Origin: Planctomycetota bacterium
GTDB lineage: Bacteria > Planctomycetota > Planctomycetia > Gemmatales > Gemmataceae
DNA: 11,726 bases
Direction: 5' to 3'
Assembly (NCBI GenBank): GCA_018970845.1
Contig: JAGWVO010000083.1
Span: 1-11,726 of the forward strand
The notes beneath the pieces are model-generated. The model saw nothing but the letters and a program-made list of their open reading frames with translations. It ran no database searches and was not told the origin of the DNA. The translations under genes and the position numbers were made by a program. Within the stretch, counting starts at the first letter, position 1; each line of letters starts with the position of its first letter. Of this stretch, positions 6,245 to 11,726 are shown piece after piece.

Positions 6245-7725
6245 CGGGGGCGATGATGATGATGGGACCCGACATGAATCCGGTTCACGGCCTGGCTCGC
6301 CGGGGATTCCTCACCTCCGCGGCCAGCGGCACGGGCCTTTTGGCGCTCGCGCATCAAATGGCCGGCGCCACTCCCGTCGCCAATCCGTTATCGCCCAAGC
6401 CATCGCACGCCGCTCCGAAGGCGAAGGCCTGCATTTGCATCTACCTCGAGGGCGGGCCCAGCCAGATCGACCTTTTCGACCCCAAGCCCAAGCTCAACGA
6501 GTTGCATGGCCAGAAATTGCCCGATTCCCTCACCAGGAATGTCCGCTTCGCCTTCATCCAGAAGGAAGGGGCGCGCGTCCTGGGAAGCCCCAGGACATTC
6601 GCGCGCCATGGCGGCTGCGGCATGGAGTTGAGCGATCTTCTTCCCTACCTGTCACGCCACGCGGATGACATCGCCCTGGTCCGCTCCATGCACACCGAGG
6701 CGTTCAATCACCACCCGGGCCAACTGCTCATGAACACGGGCGCCCCCGTGTTCGGCAGGCCCAGCATGGGTTCCTGGCTCAACTATGGCCTTGGCTCGCC
6801 ATCCCGCGACCTTCCCGGATATGTGGTGCTTTCAAGCGGCAGGGGAACAAGCGGCGGAACCTCGAACTGGGGCAGCGGGTTCCTTCCCTCGACCTATCAG
6901 GGGGTGCTTTTCAGGAACCAGGGCGATCCTGTCTTGAACCTTTCGAATCCCCCGGGAGTCGACGCCGATATCCAGGAGGCCACCATTCGCGCGCTCTCCA
7001 GCCTTGGCGCCGGACAATACAAGCACTTGGGAGATCCGGAGATTGCCAGCCGAGTGGAAAGCTACGAGCTGGCCTTCCGGATGCAGGCCTCGGCGCCGGA
7101 ACTCATCGACCTCAGCCGCGAGGACAAGCGGACGATCGAGCGCTACGGCCTCGACAGGAAAGAACCGGCGATCAAGGCTTCGCGGGGAGGGGGGCCGGGC
7201 CAGTTCCGTTCCTTCGCCACGAACTGTCTCCTGGCCAGGCGCCTTGTCGAGAGGGGAGTCAGGTTTGTCAACCTGTTCCATGCCTCGTGGGACCACCACA
7301 GCAACCTCGACAATGAACTGACGCACAACTGCCTGATGGCCGACCAGCCGGTCGCCGCCCTGCTTGACGACCTCAAGGCCCGCGGAATGCTCGACTCCAC
7401 CCTGGTTTTGTGGCTCTCGGAATTCGGCAGGACCCCGCTTGGTGAAAACAGGGGTGGTTCGTCAAATGTGACCGGAAGGGATCACCATCCGTTCGCCTTC
7501 AGCATCTGGATGGCGGGCGGTGGAATCAAAGGCGGCCAAGTGCTCGGAAAAACGGATGAAATCGGGTGGAGCATCCTCGAGGATCCGGTGCATGTCAACG
7601 ACCTGCACGCCACGATCCTCCACCTGTTCGGAATGGACCACCTGCGGCTCACCTACCGGTTCCAGGGAAGGGATTTCCGCCTGACGGATGTGGGTGGCAA
7701 GGTTGTCAACAAGTTGCTGGCATGA
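6241..7725 (+). CDS. DUF1501 protein with twin-arginine signal
   Basis: This 494-residue exported protein belongs to DUF1501, whose fold is related to the alkaline phosphatase/sulfatase superfamily; no reaction is firmly established. A Tat signal is visible: ARRGFLTSAASGTGLLALA with R20, R21, F23 and L24. Family blocks follow: YLEGGPSQIDLFDPKP (68-83), SWDHHSNLD around D351, H352 and H353, SEFGRTP (393-399), GRDHHPFAFSIWMAGGGIKG from 412, and HVNDLHATILHLFGMDHLRL near the end. The Asp/His clusters could bind metal, which is inferred from the superfamily. The start ATG is embedded in the stop of the PSD1 gene (ATGA at 6241-6244), which suggests translational coupling. Four consecutive ATG codons (6253-6264) behind GGGGG at 6246-6250 make a start a few codons later possible. 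The PSD1/DUF1501 pairing is the usual planctomycete arrangement. Confidence 0.93.
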   Translation: MTGAMMMMGPDMNPVHGLARRGFLTSAASGTGLLALAHQMAGATPVANPLSPKPSHAAPKAKACICIYLEGGPSQIDLFDPKPKLNELHGQKLPDSLTRNVRFAFIQKEGARVLGSPRTFARHGGCGMELSDLLPYLSRHADDIALVRSMHTEAFNHHPGQLLMNTGAPVFGRPSMGSWLNYGLGSPSRDLPGYVVLSSGRGTSGGTSNWGSGFLPSTYQGVLFRNQGDPVLNLSNPPGVDADIQEATIRALSSLGAGQYKHLGDPEIASRVESYELAFRMQASAPELIDLSREDKRTIERYGLDRKEPAIKASRGGGPGQFRSFATNCLLARRLVERGVRFVNLFHASWDHHSNLDNELTHNCLMADQPVAALLDDLKARGMLDSTLVLWLSEFGRTPLGENRGGSSNVTGRDHHPFAFSIWMAGGGIKGGQVLGKTDEIGWSILEDPVHVNDLHATILHLFGMDHLRLTYRFQGRDFRLTDVGGKVVNKLLA

Positions 7726-7726
7726 C

Positions 7727-7733
7727 GGGGAAG
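7727..7733 (+). promoter_or_regulatory. Ribosome binding site for the amidase-family gene
   Basis: GGGGAAG sits just before ATG 7736, immediately after the TGA of the DUF1501 gene. It favours this start over the in-frame ATG at 7688, which would lie inside the DUF1501 coding region and lacks a ribosome site. Confidence 0.55.
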
Positions 7734-7735
7734 CC

Positions 7736-8704
7736 ATGAAGAAAATCGCCCGGGACCAAGCCCGGATGTTCGCGTTCGACTGGCGGGACGAACCCCGGTT
7801 GCGCGTCGCCGCGGGAGAGGAATTCGAAATCGAGACCTGGGATGCGGGGTCGGGCTACTTCCGCACCGAGGCGGACCTTGCCATTCCCTCCAAGCGTCCG
7901 GGATTTGACCGCAACCCGCCACTGGCCAATCCGGTGGGCGGGCCCGTGTTTGTCGAGGGCGCCGAACCGGGCGACACGCTGGTTGTCGACATCCGGTCGA
8001 TGGAACTGGAGGCGACCTCATGGACCGCCGCCGGTCCGGGCAGGGGCCCGTTGGGTAACAGCACCCGTTGGCCGGGACTTTCTGGCGGGTACACGACGCG
8101 CATCCTGCGGCATGAACCGGGCCCCGATGGTTCCAGGGGCAAGGGAACCGTCCGGCTCAACGATCGTTTCTCCTGGCCTGCCAAGCCTTTCGTGGGAACC
8201 TTGGGAGTCGCCCCGGAACGGGAAGTCTTGACCACGCTCGACGGGCAGGGGCTTTGGGGTGGCAATCTCGACATCGACCTTGCCTGCCCCGGCAACAGGA
8301 TTTTCCTGCCGGTGTACCATCCGGGCGCCCTCTTTTACCTCGGGGACACCCACGCGAGCCAGGGGGACACCGAATTTTCCGGAACGGCGGCCGAGTCGCA
8401 GGCGTGCGTGAGGTTGTCGCTCAACCTCATCAAGGGATGGAAAACCCCGGGAATCCGCATTGAAACGCCAGACCGCATCGTCGCTGTCCGGGTTGATCGT
8501 CCACTCGAGGCGGCCGTTCAGGGAGCCACGGAGGACTTGATGGCGTGGCTTGAATCGGAATACTCCGTGGGCCAGGCCGACGCGTACTGCCTTGTCAGCA
8601 CCTGCCCCGACTTCGTGGTGCGCATCCATCAGATGTGCCGGATCGGCAAACTGAGCTATGTCGCCAGCGCCTCGCTTTCCCGCGCCCTGTTGCTTGGCCG
8701 ATGA
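7736..8704 (+). CDS. Acetamidase/formamidase family protein
   Basis: The family hydrolyses short amides (formamide or acetamide) to the acid and ammonia. This copy has 322 residues, near the usual length, and no signal peptide, so it is probably cytosolic. Signatures in order are NPVGGPVFVEGAEPGDTLVV from N65, GTLGVAP (154-160), GGNLDID (175-181) and the metal/active-site block GDTHASQGDTEFSG with D204, H206, D211 and E213. The C-terminal half carries the SVGQADAYCLVST stretch seen in the family. The start at 7736 follows the DUF1501 stop by 10 bases with a good ribosome site, which implies co-transcription. Substrate specificity cannot be read; many family members are annotated as amidases without proof and could act on other amides. 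A cytosolic amidase in line with exported PSD1/DUF1501 genes hints at use of a nitrogen-containing substrate, but this is inference. Confidence 0.88.
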   Translation: MKKIARDQARMFAFDWRDEPRLRVAAGEEFEIETWDAGSGYFRTEADLAIPSKRPGFDRNPPLANPVGGPVFVEGAEPGDTLVVDIRSMELEATSWTAAGPGRGPLGNSTRWPGLSGGYTTRILRHEPGPDGSRGKGTVRLNDRFSWPAKPFVGTLGVAPEREVLTTLDGQGLWGGNLDIDLACPGNRIFLPVYHPGALFYLGDTHASQGDTEFSGTAAESQACVRLSLNLIKGWKTPGIRIETPDRIVAVRVDRPLEAAVQGATEDLMAWLESEYSVGQADAYCLVSTCPDFVVRIHQMCRIGKLSYVASASLSRALLLGR

Positions 8705-8745
8705 GTTGACCGTAATCCATGAAATGAACCGGAGGTATCGCACCC

Positions 8746-9642
8746 ATGCTCATCCGATCAGCCGCCTTTCTGCCGATGGCCGTCCTCATCGTGTTCCAAG
8801 CGGATAAACCGCTCGACAAGGCCGTTGCACTGACCAAGCCGGGTGAATTCACTTCCGGAATCGAGGGACCGGCTTGCGGGCCGGCTGGTGACATCTTTGC
8901 CGTGAATTATGGAAAGCAGGGCACCATCGGCAGGGTCACTCCGGAAGGCAAGGGCGAGATTTGGGTCACTCTTCCAAACAAATCGGTTGGAAACGGCATC
9001 GTCTTCAACAAGCAAGGGAAGATGTTCGTCGCCGACTACACGGGCCACAACATCCTTCGCATTGATCCGGCATCGAAGAATATCGAGGTGTTCGCCCACA
9101 ACCCTCAAATGAACCAACCCAACGACCTTGCGATCTCGGAGGATGGAACCCTTTGGGCCAGTGATCCCAACTGGGGCAAGGGAACCGGCCAGCTTTGGCG
9201 GATTGACGCCAACGGCAGCACGCACCGGGTCGCGGCAGAAATGGGAACCACCAATGGCATCGAGGTGTCTCCCGATGGGAAAACCCTTTATGTCAACGAG
9301 TCCGTGCAGCGGAACCTCTGGGCCTTTCCAATCCTTGCCGACAAGACGCTTGGCCAAAAGAAACTGCTCAAGCAGTTCCCTGACCACGGGTTTGACGGCA
9401 TGCGCGCCGATGCCGCTGGCAATCTCCATGTCACCCGGCATGGAAAGGGAACCGTGGCGATCGTGTCGCCCAAGGGAGAGGTCATCAAGGAAATCGAGGT
9501 CTTGGGAAAAAACCCGACCAACATCTGCTTTGGCGGGCCTGATGGCAAGACAGCCTATGTCACCGAGGTGGATGGCAAGCGTCTTGTCTCGTACCGTTGG
9601 GATGTTCCCGGGTTGGCTTGGCAGCGCCTCAACGGCAAGTGA
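8746..9642 (+). CDS. SMP-30/gluconolactonase-like secreted beta-propeller
   Basis: This is a 298-residue six-bladed beta-propeller of the SMP-30/gluconolactonase/LRE-like family, whose members hydrolyse sugar lactones or related esters with a divalent metal. An N-terminal hydrophobic segment (about 1-19, MLIRSAAFLPMAVLIVFQA) looks like a signal peptide, so a periplasmic location is likely. The metal ligands of the family are visible in order: E40 in GIEGPACG, N126 in NQPNDLAISEDG, N170 in TTNGIEVSPDG and D217 in FDGMRADAAGN. These correspond to E18, N103, N154 and D204 of human SMP30 as I recall them. Blade repeats of the type DGxLxV recur. GGAGG at 8731-8735 lies 10 bases before the ATG. It follows the amidase-family gene by 41 bases and is probably the last gene of the rightward block. 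The natural substrate is unknown. Confidence 0.88.
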   Translation: MLIRSAAFLPMAVLIVFQADKPLDKAVALTKPGEFTSGIEGPACGPAGDIFAVNYGKQGTIGRVTPEGKGEIWVTLPNKSVGNGIVFNKQGKMFVADYTGHNILRIDPASKNIEVFAHNPQMNQPNDLAISEDGTLWASDPNWGKGTGQLWRIDANGSTHRVAAEMGTTNGIEVSPDGKTLYVNESVQRNLWAFPILADKTLGQKKLLKQFPDHGFDGMRADAAGNLHVTRHGKGTVAIVSPKGEVIKEIEVLGKNPTNICFGGPDGKTAYVTEVDGKRLVSYRWDVPGLAWQRLNGK

Positions 9643-9651
9643 TTCCGAGAC

Positions 9652-10386
9652 TCAGGAGTTGGCACGGGATGATTGAAGCTGGCGAAGCGGCACGATCTGA
9701 TCACGCCTGATCATTTCCGCCAATCCCGCCAAATCCGTCGCATTTCCAGTTGGACTACGGGTGGCAACCAGGATTGATGGCATGCCGATTACCCTCGGTC
9801 CGTTCACATCATTTTCCTGGTCATCTCCCACCATGAGGATATTCTGCGCGGGCAACCCCGTGATTTCACAGAGGTGCAGGAAGAATTCCCGGGCAGGCTT
9901 CCGCCAGCCTATCTCCGAACTCACCACGACATGCCTGACATGGTGTTTGAGCTGGCTGTTTTGAATGATGCCGTGAAGCCTGGAGTCAAAATTGCTGGCA
10001 ATTCCACTGACGATTCCCATTTCATCTAGCAGGGCGAACAATTCCACCGCTCCCGGGAGCAGTCGCCATGAATCGGCCCGGGCAAAATGGTCGTGAAGTT
10101 CCCGGTAGCATGCGTCCGGATCCGGTATGCCAGGTAGCGTGGCCGAGACAATGCCGCGCCAGCGCTGCTCCTCGCGTTGCTCGTCGGTGCGAAGTCCCTT
10201 GTTCCTGTCCTGGGATTCCTGTTCGCGAAAGACCCTGTTGAATCGCTGCCCGATTTCCAGTTCCGAGGCGTCGTGTCCGTGCCGTTTTCCGGCTTCCCAA
10301 TAGGCCCGACGAACGGTCGGGCAAGGGTCGAGAACGGTGCCAACGGCATCCAGGAACACGGCCCCGACAGAGATGGGTTTCGACAT
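9652..10386 (-). CDS. HAD-superfamily (HAD-IA) hydrolase with altered motif I
   Basis: This cytosolic 244-residue protein of the haloacid dehalogenase superfamily has a Rossmann-like core and a helical cap at about 22-105. Motif I reads FLDAVGTVLD: the nucleophile D13 is present, but the usual second aspartate (DxD) is V15. Motif II is S131 in IASNFDSRL, motif III is K163 in GWRKP, and motif IV is GDDQENDVNG with D188, D189 and D193. The overall pattern resembles the REG-2/HDHD3-like branch of HAD-IA proteins, where DAVGT is, from memory, seen in some members. Loss of the general acid/base could mean altered phosphatase activity or a different reaction. AGGAG at 10397-10393 (minus) supports the ATG at 10386. 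It converges with the SMP-30 gene (9 bases between stops) and diverges from dapA. The substrate is unknown. Confidence 0.88.
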   Translation of the reverse strand: MSKPISVGAVFLDAVGTVLDPCPTVRRAYWEAGKRHGHDASELEIGQRFNRVFREQESQDRNKGLRTDEQREEQRWRGIVSATLPGIPDPDACYRELHDHFARADSWRLLPGAVELFALLDEMGIVSGIASNFDSRLHGIIQNSQLKHHVRHVVVSSEIGWRKPAREFFLHLCEITGLPAQNILMVGDDQENDVNGPRVIGMPSILVATRSPTGNATDLAGLAEMIRRDQIVPLRQLQSSRANS

Positions 10387-10526
10387 GGCAAACTCCTCGC
10401 ATTTATCCTAGTCGCTTGTAAGACTGCTTGTTTTTCCATCTTCCGGAATTGTGGTCATGGGCGCTTTCGGCCCGGCGTCCTAAAACAGGAAATTGCCGGT
10501 TCATGGAAGGAACAAGGAGCAGGATG
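10387..10526. promoter_or_regulatory. Divergent promoter region between HAD hydrolase and dapA
   Basis: This 140-base gap must hold the promoters of both divergent genes. It is locally AT-richer around 10400-10440. On the minus strand TAGGATAAAT (about 10411-10402) resembles a -10 element about 16 bases before the hydrolase start, without a clear -35. No palindrome of note was seen. The assignment rests on gene orientation. Confidence 0.35.
10514..10519 (+). promoter_or_regulatory. Ribosome binding site deciding the dapA start
   Basis: AAGGAG lies seven bases before ATG 10527 and four before ATG 10524. It rules against the longer in-frame start at 10428, whose extra residues look nothing like DapA. 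Confidence 0.65.
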
Positions 10527-11420
10527 ATGAAGCGCGCCAAGGGTGAGCAGTTCGCGGGTCTGACGGTTGCCTTGACCACGCCTTTCCGGGATGGCTCCGT
10601 GGATTATGCCGCGCTGGCCAAGACGGTGGACTGGCATGTTTCCCAGGGCACGGATTGCCTGGCGCCCGTGGGAACCACCGGCGAATCCCCAACACTTGAC
10701 CACGATGAGCATGAGAAGGTGATCGCCACGGTGGTTGAGCGGGCGGCGGGCCGGATTCGGGTCATGGCGGGCACTGGATCGAATTGCACCCGGGAGGCGG
10801 TCAGCCTGACCAAGTTTGCCAAGAAGGTCGGGGCCGATGGCGCGCTGATGGTGGGGCCTTATTACAACAAGCCCACCCAGGAAGGTTATTATCGCCATTT
10901 CAAGGCCGTGGCCGACGAGGTTGGCCTTCCGATCGTGCTTTACAACATTCCCGGAAGAACCGGGTCCTCGATGACGCCGGAAACCATCGCGCGACTGGGG
11001 GAGCATCCGGCCATCGTCGCCATCAAGGAGGCCACGGGTTCGCTCGATCAGGCATCCCAGGTCATCGCCTTGAGCGGCCTGACTCTCTTGAGCGGCGATG
11101 ACAGCCTGACCGTTCCGCTGATGTCGGTCGGCGGATCGGGAGTCGTGTCGGTGGTCGGCAACCTCGTTCCGGCGGACATGAAGGCGTTGGTGACCGCGTT
11201 CAGGGAGGGCAAGGTCGCTGACGCCACACGGTGGCACCACAAGCTTTTCGGCCTGGCCCGCGACCTGTTGGGAATCGCGACCAATCCCATACCGGTGAAG
11301 ACGGCGCTGAAAATCCTTGGCCGCGACACCGGGGACCTGAGGCTGCCGATGTGCGCCCTGGACGATGCCGGGGAAAAGAAGGTTCGGGAAGCGCTCAAGT
11401 CCTACGGGTTGGTCGGCTGA
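10527..11420 (+). CDS. dapA: 4-hydroxy-tetrahydrodipicolinate synthase
   Basis: DapA condenses pyruvate with aspartate semialdehyde, the first committed step of diaminopimelate/lysine synthesis, in the cytoplasm. The protein has 297 residues, near the normal length, and forms one TIM barrel. All key residues appear with a constant offset of six from E. coli DapA: T50/T51 in GTTGES, Y113 in PYYNKP, Y139 in LYNIPGRTG, R144, and the Schiff-base lysine K167 in IKEATG. The arginine and GRTG segment favour DapA over N-acetylneuraminate lyase or other members of the same aldolase family. The start is one of two adjacent ATG codons (10524 or 10527); 10527 has the better ribosome-site spacing. No other lysine-pathway gene is in the window. 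It diverges from the HAD hydrolase, and its last 19 bases overlap the 3' end of the convergent gene on the other strand. Confidence 0.95.
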   Translation: MKRAKGEQFAGLTVALTTPFRDGSVDYAALAKTVDWHVSQGTDCLAPVGTTGESPTLDHDEHEKVIATVVERAAGRIRVMAGTGSNCTREAVSLTKFAKKVGADGALMVGPYYNKPTQEGYYRHFKAVADEVGLPIVLYNIPGRTGSSMTPETIARLGEHPAIVAIKEATGSLDQASQVIALSGLTLLSGDDSLTVPLMSVGGSGVVSVVGNLVPADMKALVTAFREGKVADATRWHHKLFGLARDLLGIATNPIPVKTALKILGRDTGDLRLPMCALDDAGEKKVREALKSYGLVG

Positions 11421-11726
11421 GCCTCGGGATCGGGCGCGCCATTGGCCCCGTCGACAAGAGGCTCGATTTTCACATCGTCGAAGTAGGCGGTTCCCGTTCC
11501 GGTCAGGGCCATCGTCAGGTGGATCTTCCCCGACGGCGGAACCGTCCTGTAGATGGTGACCTGCCTCCACCCGCTTGTGGATGGCAAACGGGTGGCCAGG
11601 GGTTCCCCGCCGGCGCTGTCATAGAAAATCGCTCCATCGGCACTCGCCGTGATCTTCTTGGGGATGTTGACCCACGCGCTGCACCTGACAGCCATGCCCG
11701 CGGGCAGGTTGATGTCGGGGGTGTGG
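11402..11726 (-). CDS. C-terminal end of a probable carbohydrate-binding-type protein (partial)
   Basis: The frame is open on the minus strand from the right edge of the window to TAG at 11404-11402, giving about 107 residues; the start lies outside. Upstream of the first internal ATG (11695) the frame still reads sensibly (HTPDINLPAG), so that ATG is probably not the start. The sequence is beta-rich, with CSAWVNIPKK, TSGWRQVTIYRTVPPSG and LTMALTGTGTAYFDDVKIEP. The last segment, with its FDDV ending, is typical of jelly-roll carbohydrate-binding modules of the CBM4/9/CBM22-like type at the end of extracellular proteins. The catalytic or other domains, if any, are out of view. The 3' end overlaps dapA by 19 bases in convergent orientation. 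The call is by fold pattern only. Confidence 0.55.
   Translation of the reverse strand, partial: HTPDINLPAGMAVRCSAWVNIPKKITASADGAIFYDSAGGEPLATRLPSTSGWRQVTIYRTVPPSGKIHLTMALTGTGTAYFDDVKIEPLVDGANGAPDPEAQPTNP

Noticed and set aside
7688..7735. Upstream ATG (7688) as start of the amidase-family gene
   Set aside because: It would sit inside the conserved end of DUF1501 and lacks a ribosome site; ATG 7736 has GGGGAAG just upstream and gives the family's normal N-terminus.
10428..10526. Upstream ATG (10428) as start of dapA
   Set aside because: The extra 33 residues are unlike DapA, and the AAGGAG site sits directly before 10524/10527.
10455..11570. Long minus-strand open frame covering dapA (371 codons)
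   Set aside because: It is antisense to a dapA gene with all catalytic residues. Its translation is low in recognisable structure and has no ribosome site.
1..11726. tRNA or rRNA genes, CRISPR arrays, insertion sequences, prophage or defence genes
   Set aside because: Read by eye, I saw no cloverleaf or TTCGANTC-type arms outside coding regions, no repeat-spacer pattern, no transposase or integrase motifs and no flanking inverted repeats.

Overview
The window looks like part of a planctomycete chromosome (phylum Planctomycetota) of fairly high GC. The strongest evidence is a planctomycete-type cytochrome c protein carrying DUF1549 and DUF1553 (PSD1 architecture), directly followed by a DUF1501 protein with a twin-arginine signal. 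This gene pair is greatly expanded in planctomycetes. A DUF6263-like protein at the left edge and a LolA-like sorting protein fit the same origin. I cannot place it below phylum level.

Layout, left to right. (1) Positions 1-699 hold the 3' part of a beta-rich DUF6263-like gene whose start lies outside the window; it ends at a perfect 12-bp hairpin (728-755). (2) 805-2061 (+) is a dicarboxylate/amino-acid:cation symporter of the GltPh fold. (3) 3847-2082 (-) is a two-gene unit: a LolA-like exported protein, then an RluA-family rRNA/tRNA pseudouridine synthase that starts at GTG. (4) A divergent gap (3863-3975) contains a perfect 12-bp palindrome and separates that unit from a rightward block at 3976-9642. 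(5) The block holds a PSD1 cytochrome c protein split by a frameshift near 5840, a DUF1501 protein overlapping it by ATGA, an acetamidase/formamidase-family hydrolase, and a secreted SMP-30/gluconolactonase-like beta-propeller. (6) 10386-9652 (-) is a HAD-superfamily hydrolase with an altered motif I. (7) 10527-11420 (+) is dapA, 4-hydroxy-tetrahydrodipicolinate synthase. (8) 11726-11402 (-) is the C-terminal end of a probable carbohydrate-binding-type protein running off the right edge; its 3' end overlaps that of dapA.

The rightward block is tightly packed: a 4-nt overlap, a 10-nt gap and a 41-nt gap. It reads as one transcription unit of exported redox/hydrolase-like proteins plus one cytosolic amidase-family enzyme. 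Its substrate cannot be told from sequence. The most notable points are the frameshift in the PSD1 gene, the missing second motif-I aspartate in the HAD protein, the palindrome in the divergent gap, and the amidase and SMP-30 genes in line with the PSD1/DUF1501 pair. I saw no RNA genes, insertion sequences, CRISPR arrays or phage genes, and nothing that clearly amounts to an undescribed defence or mobile system.
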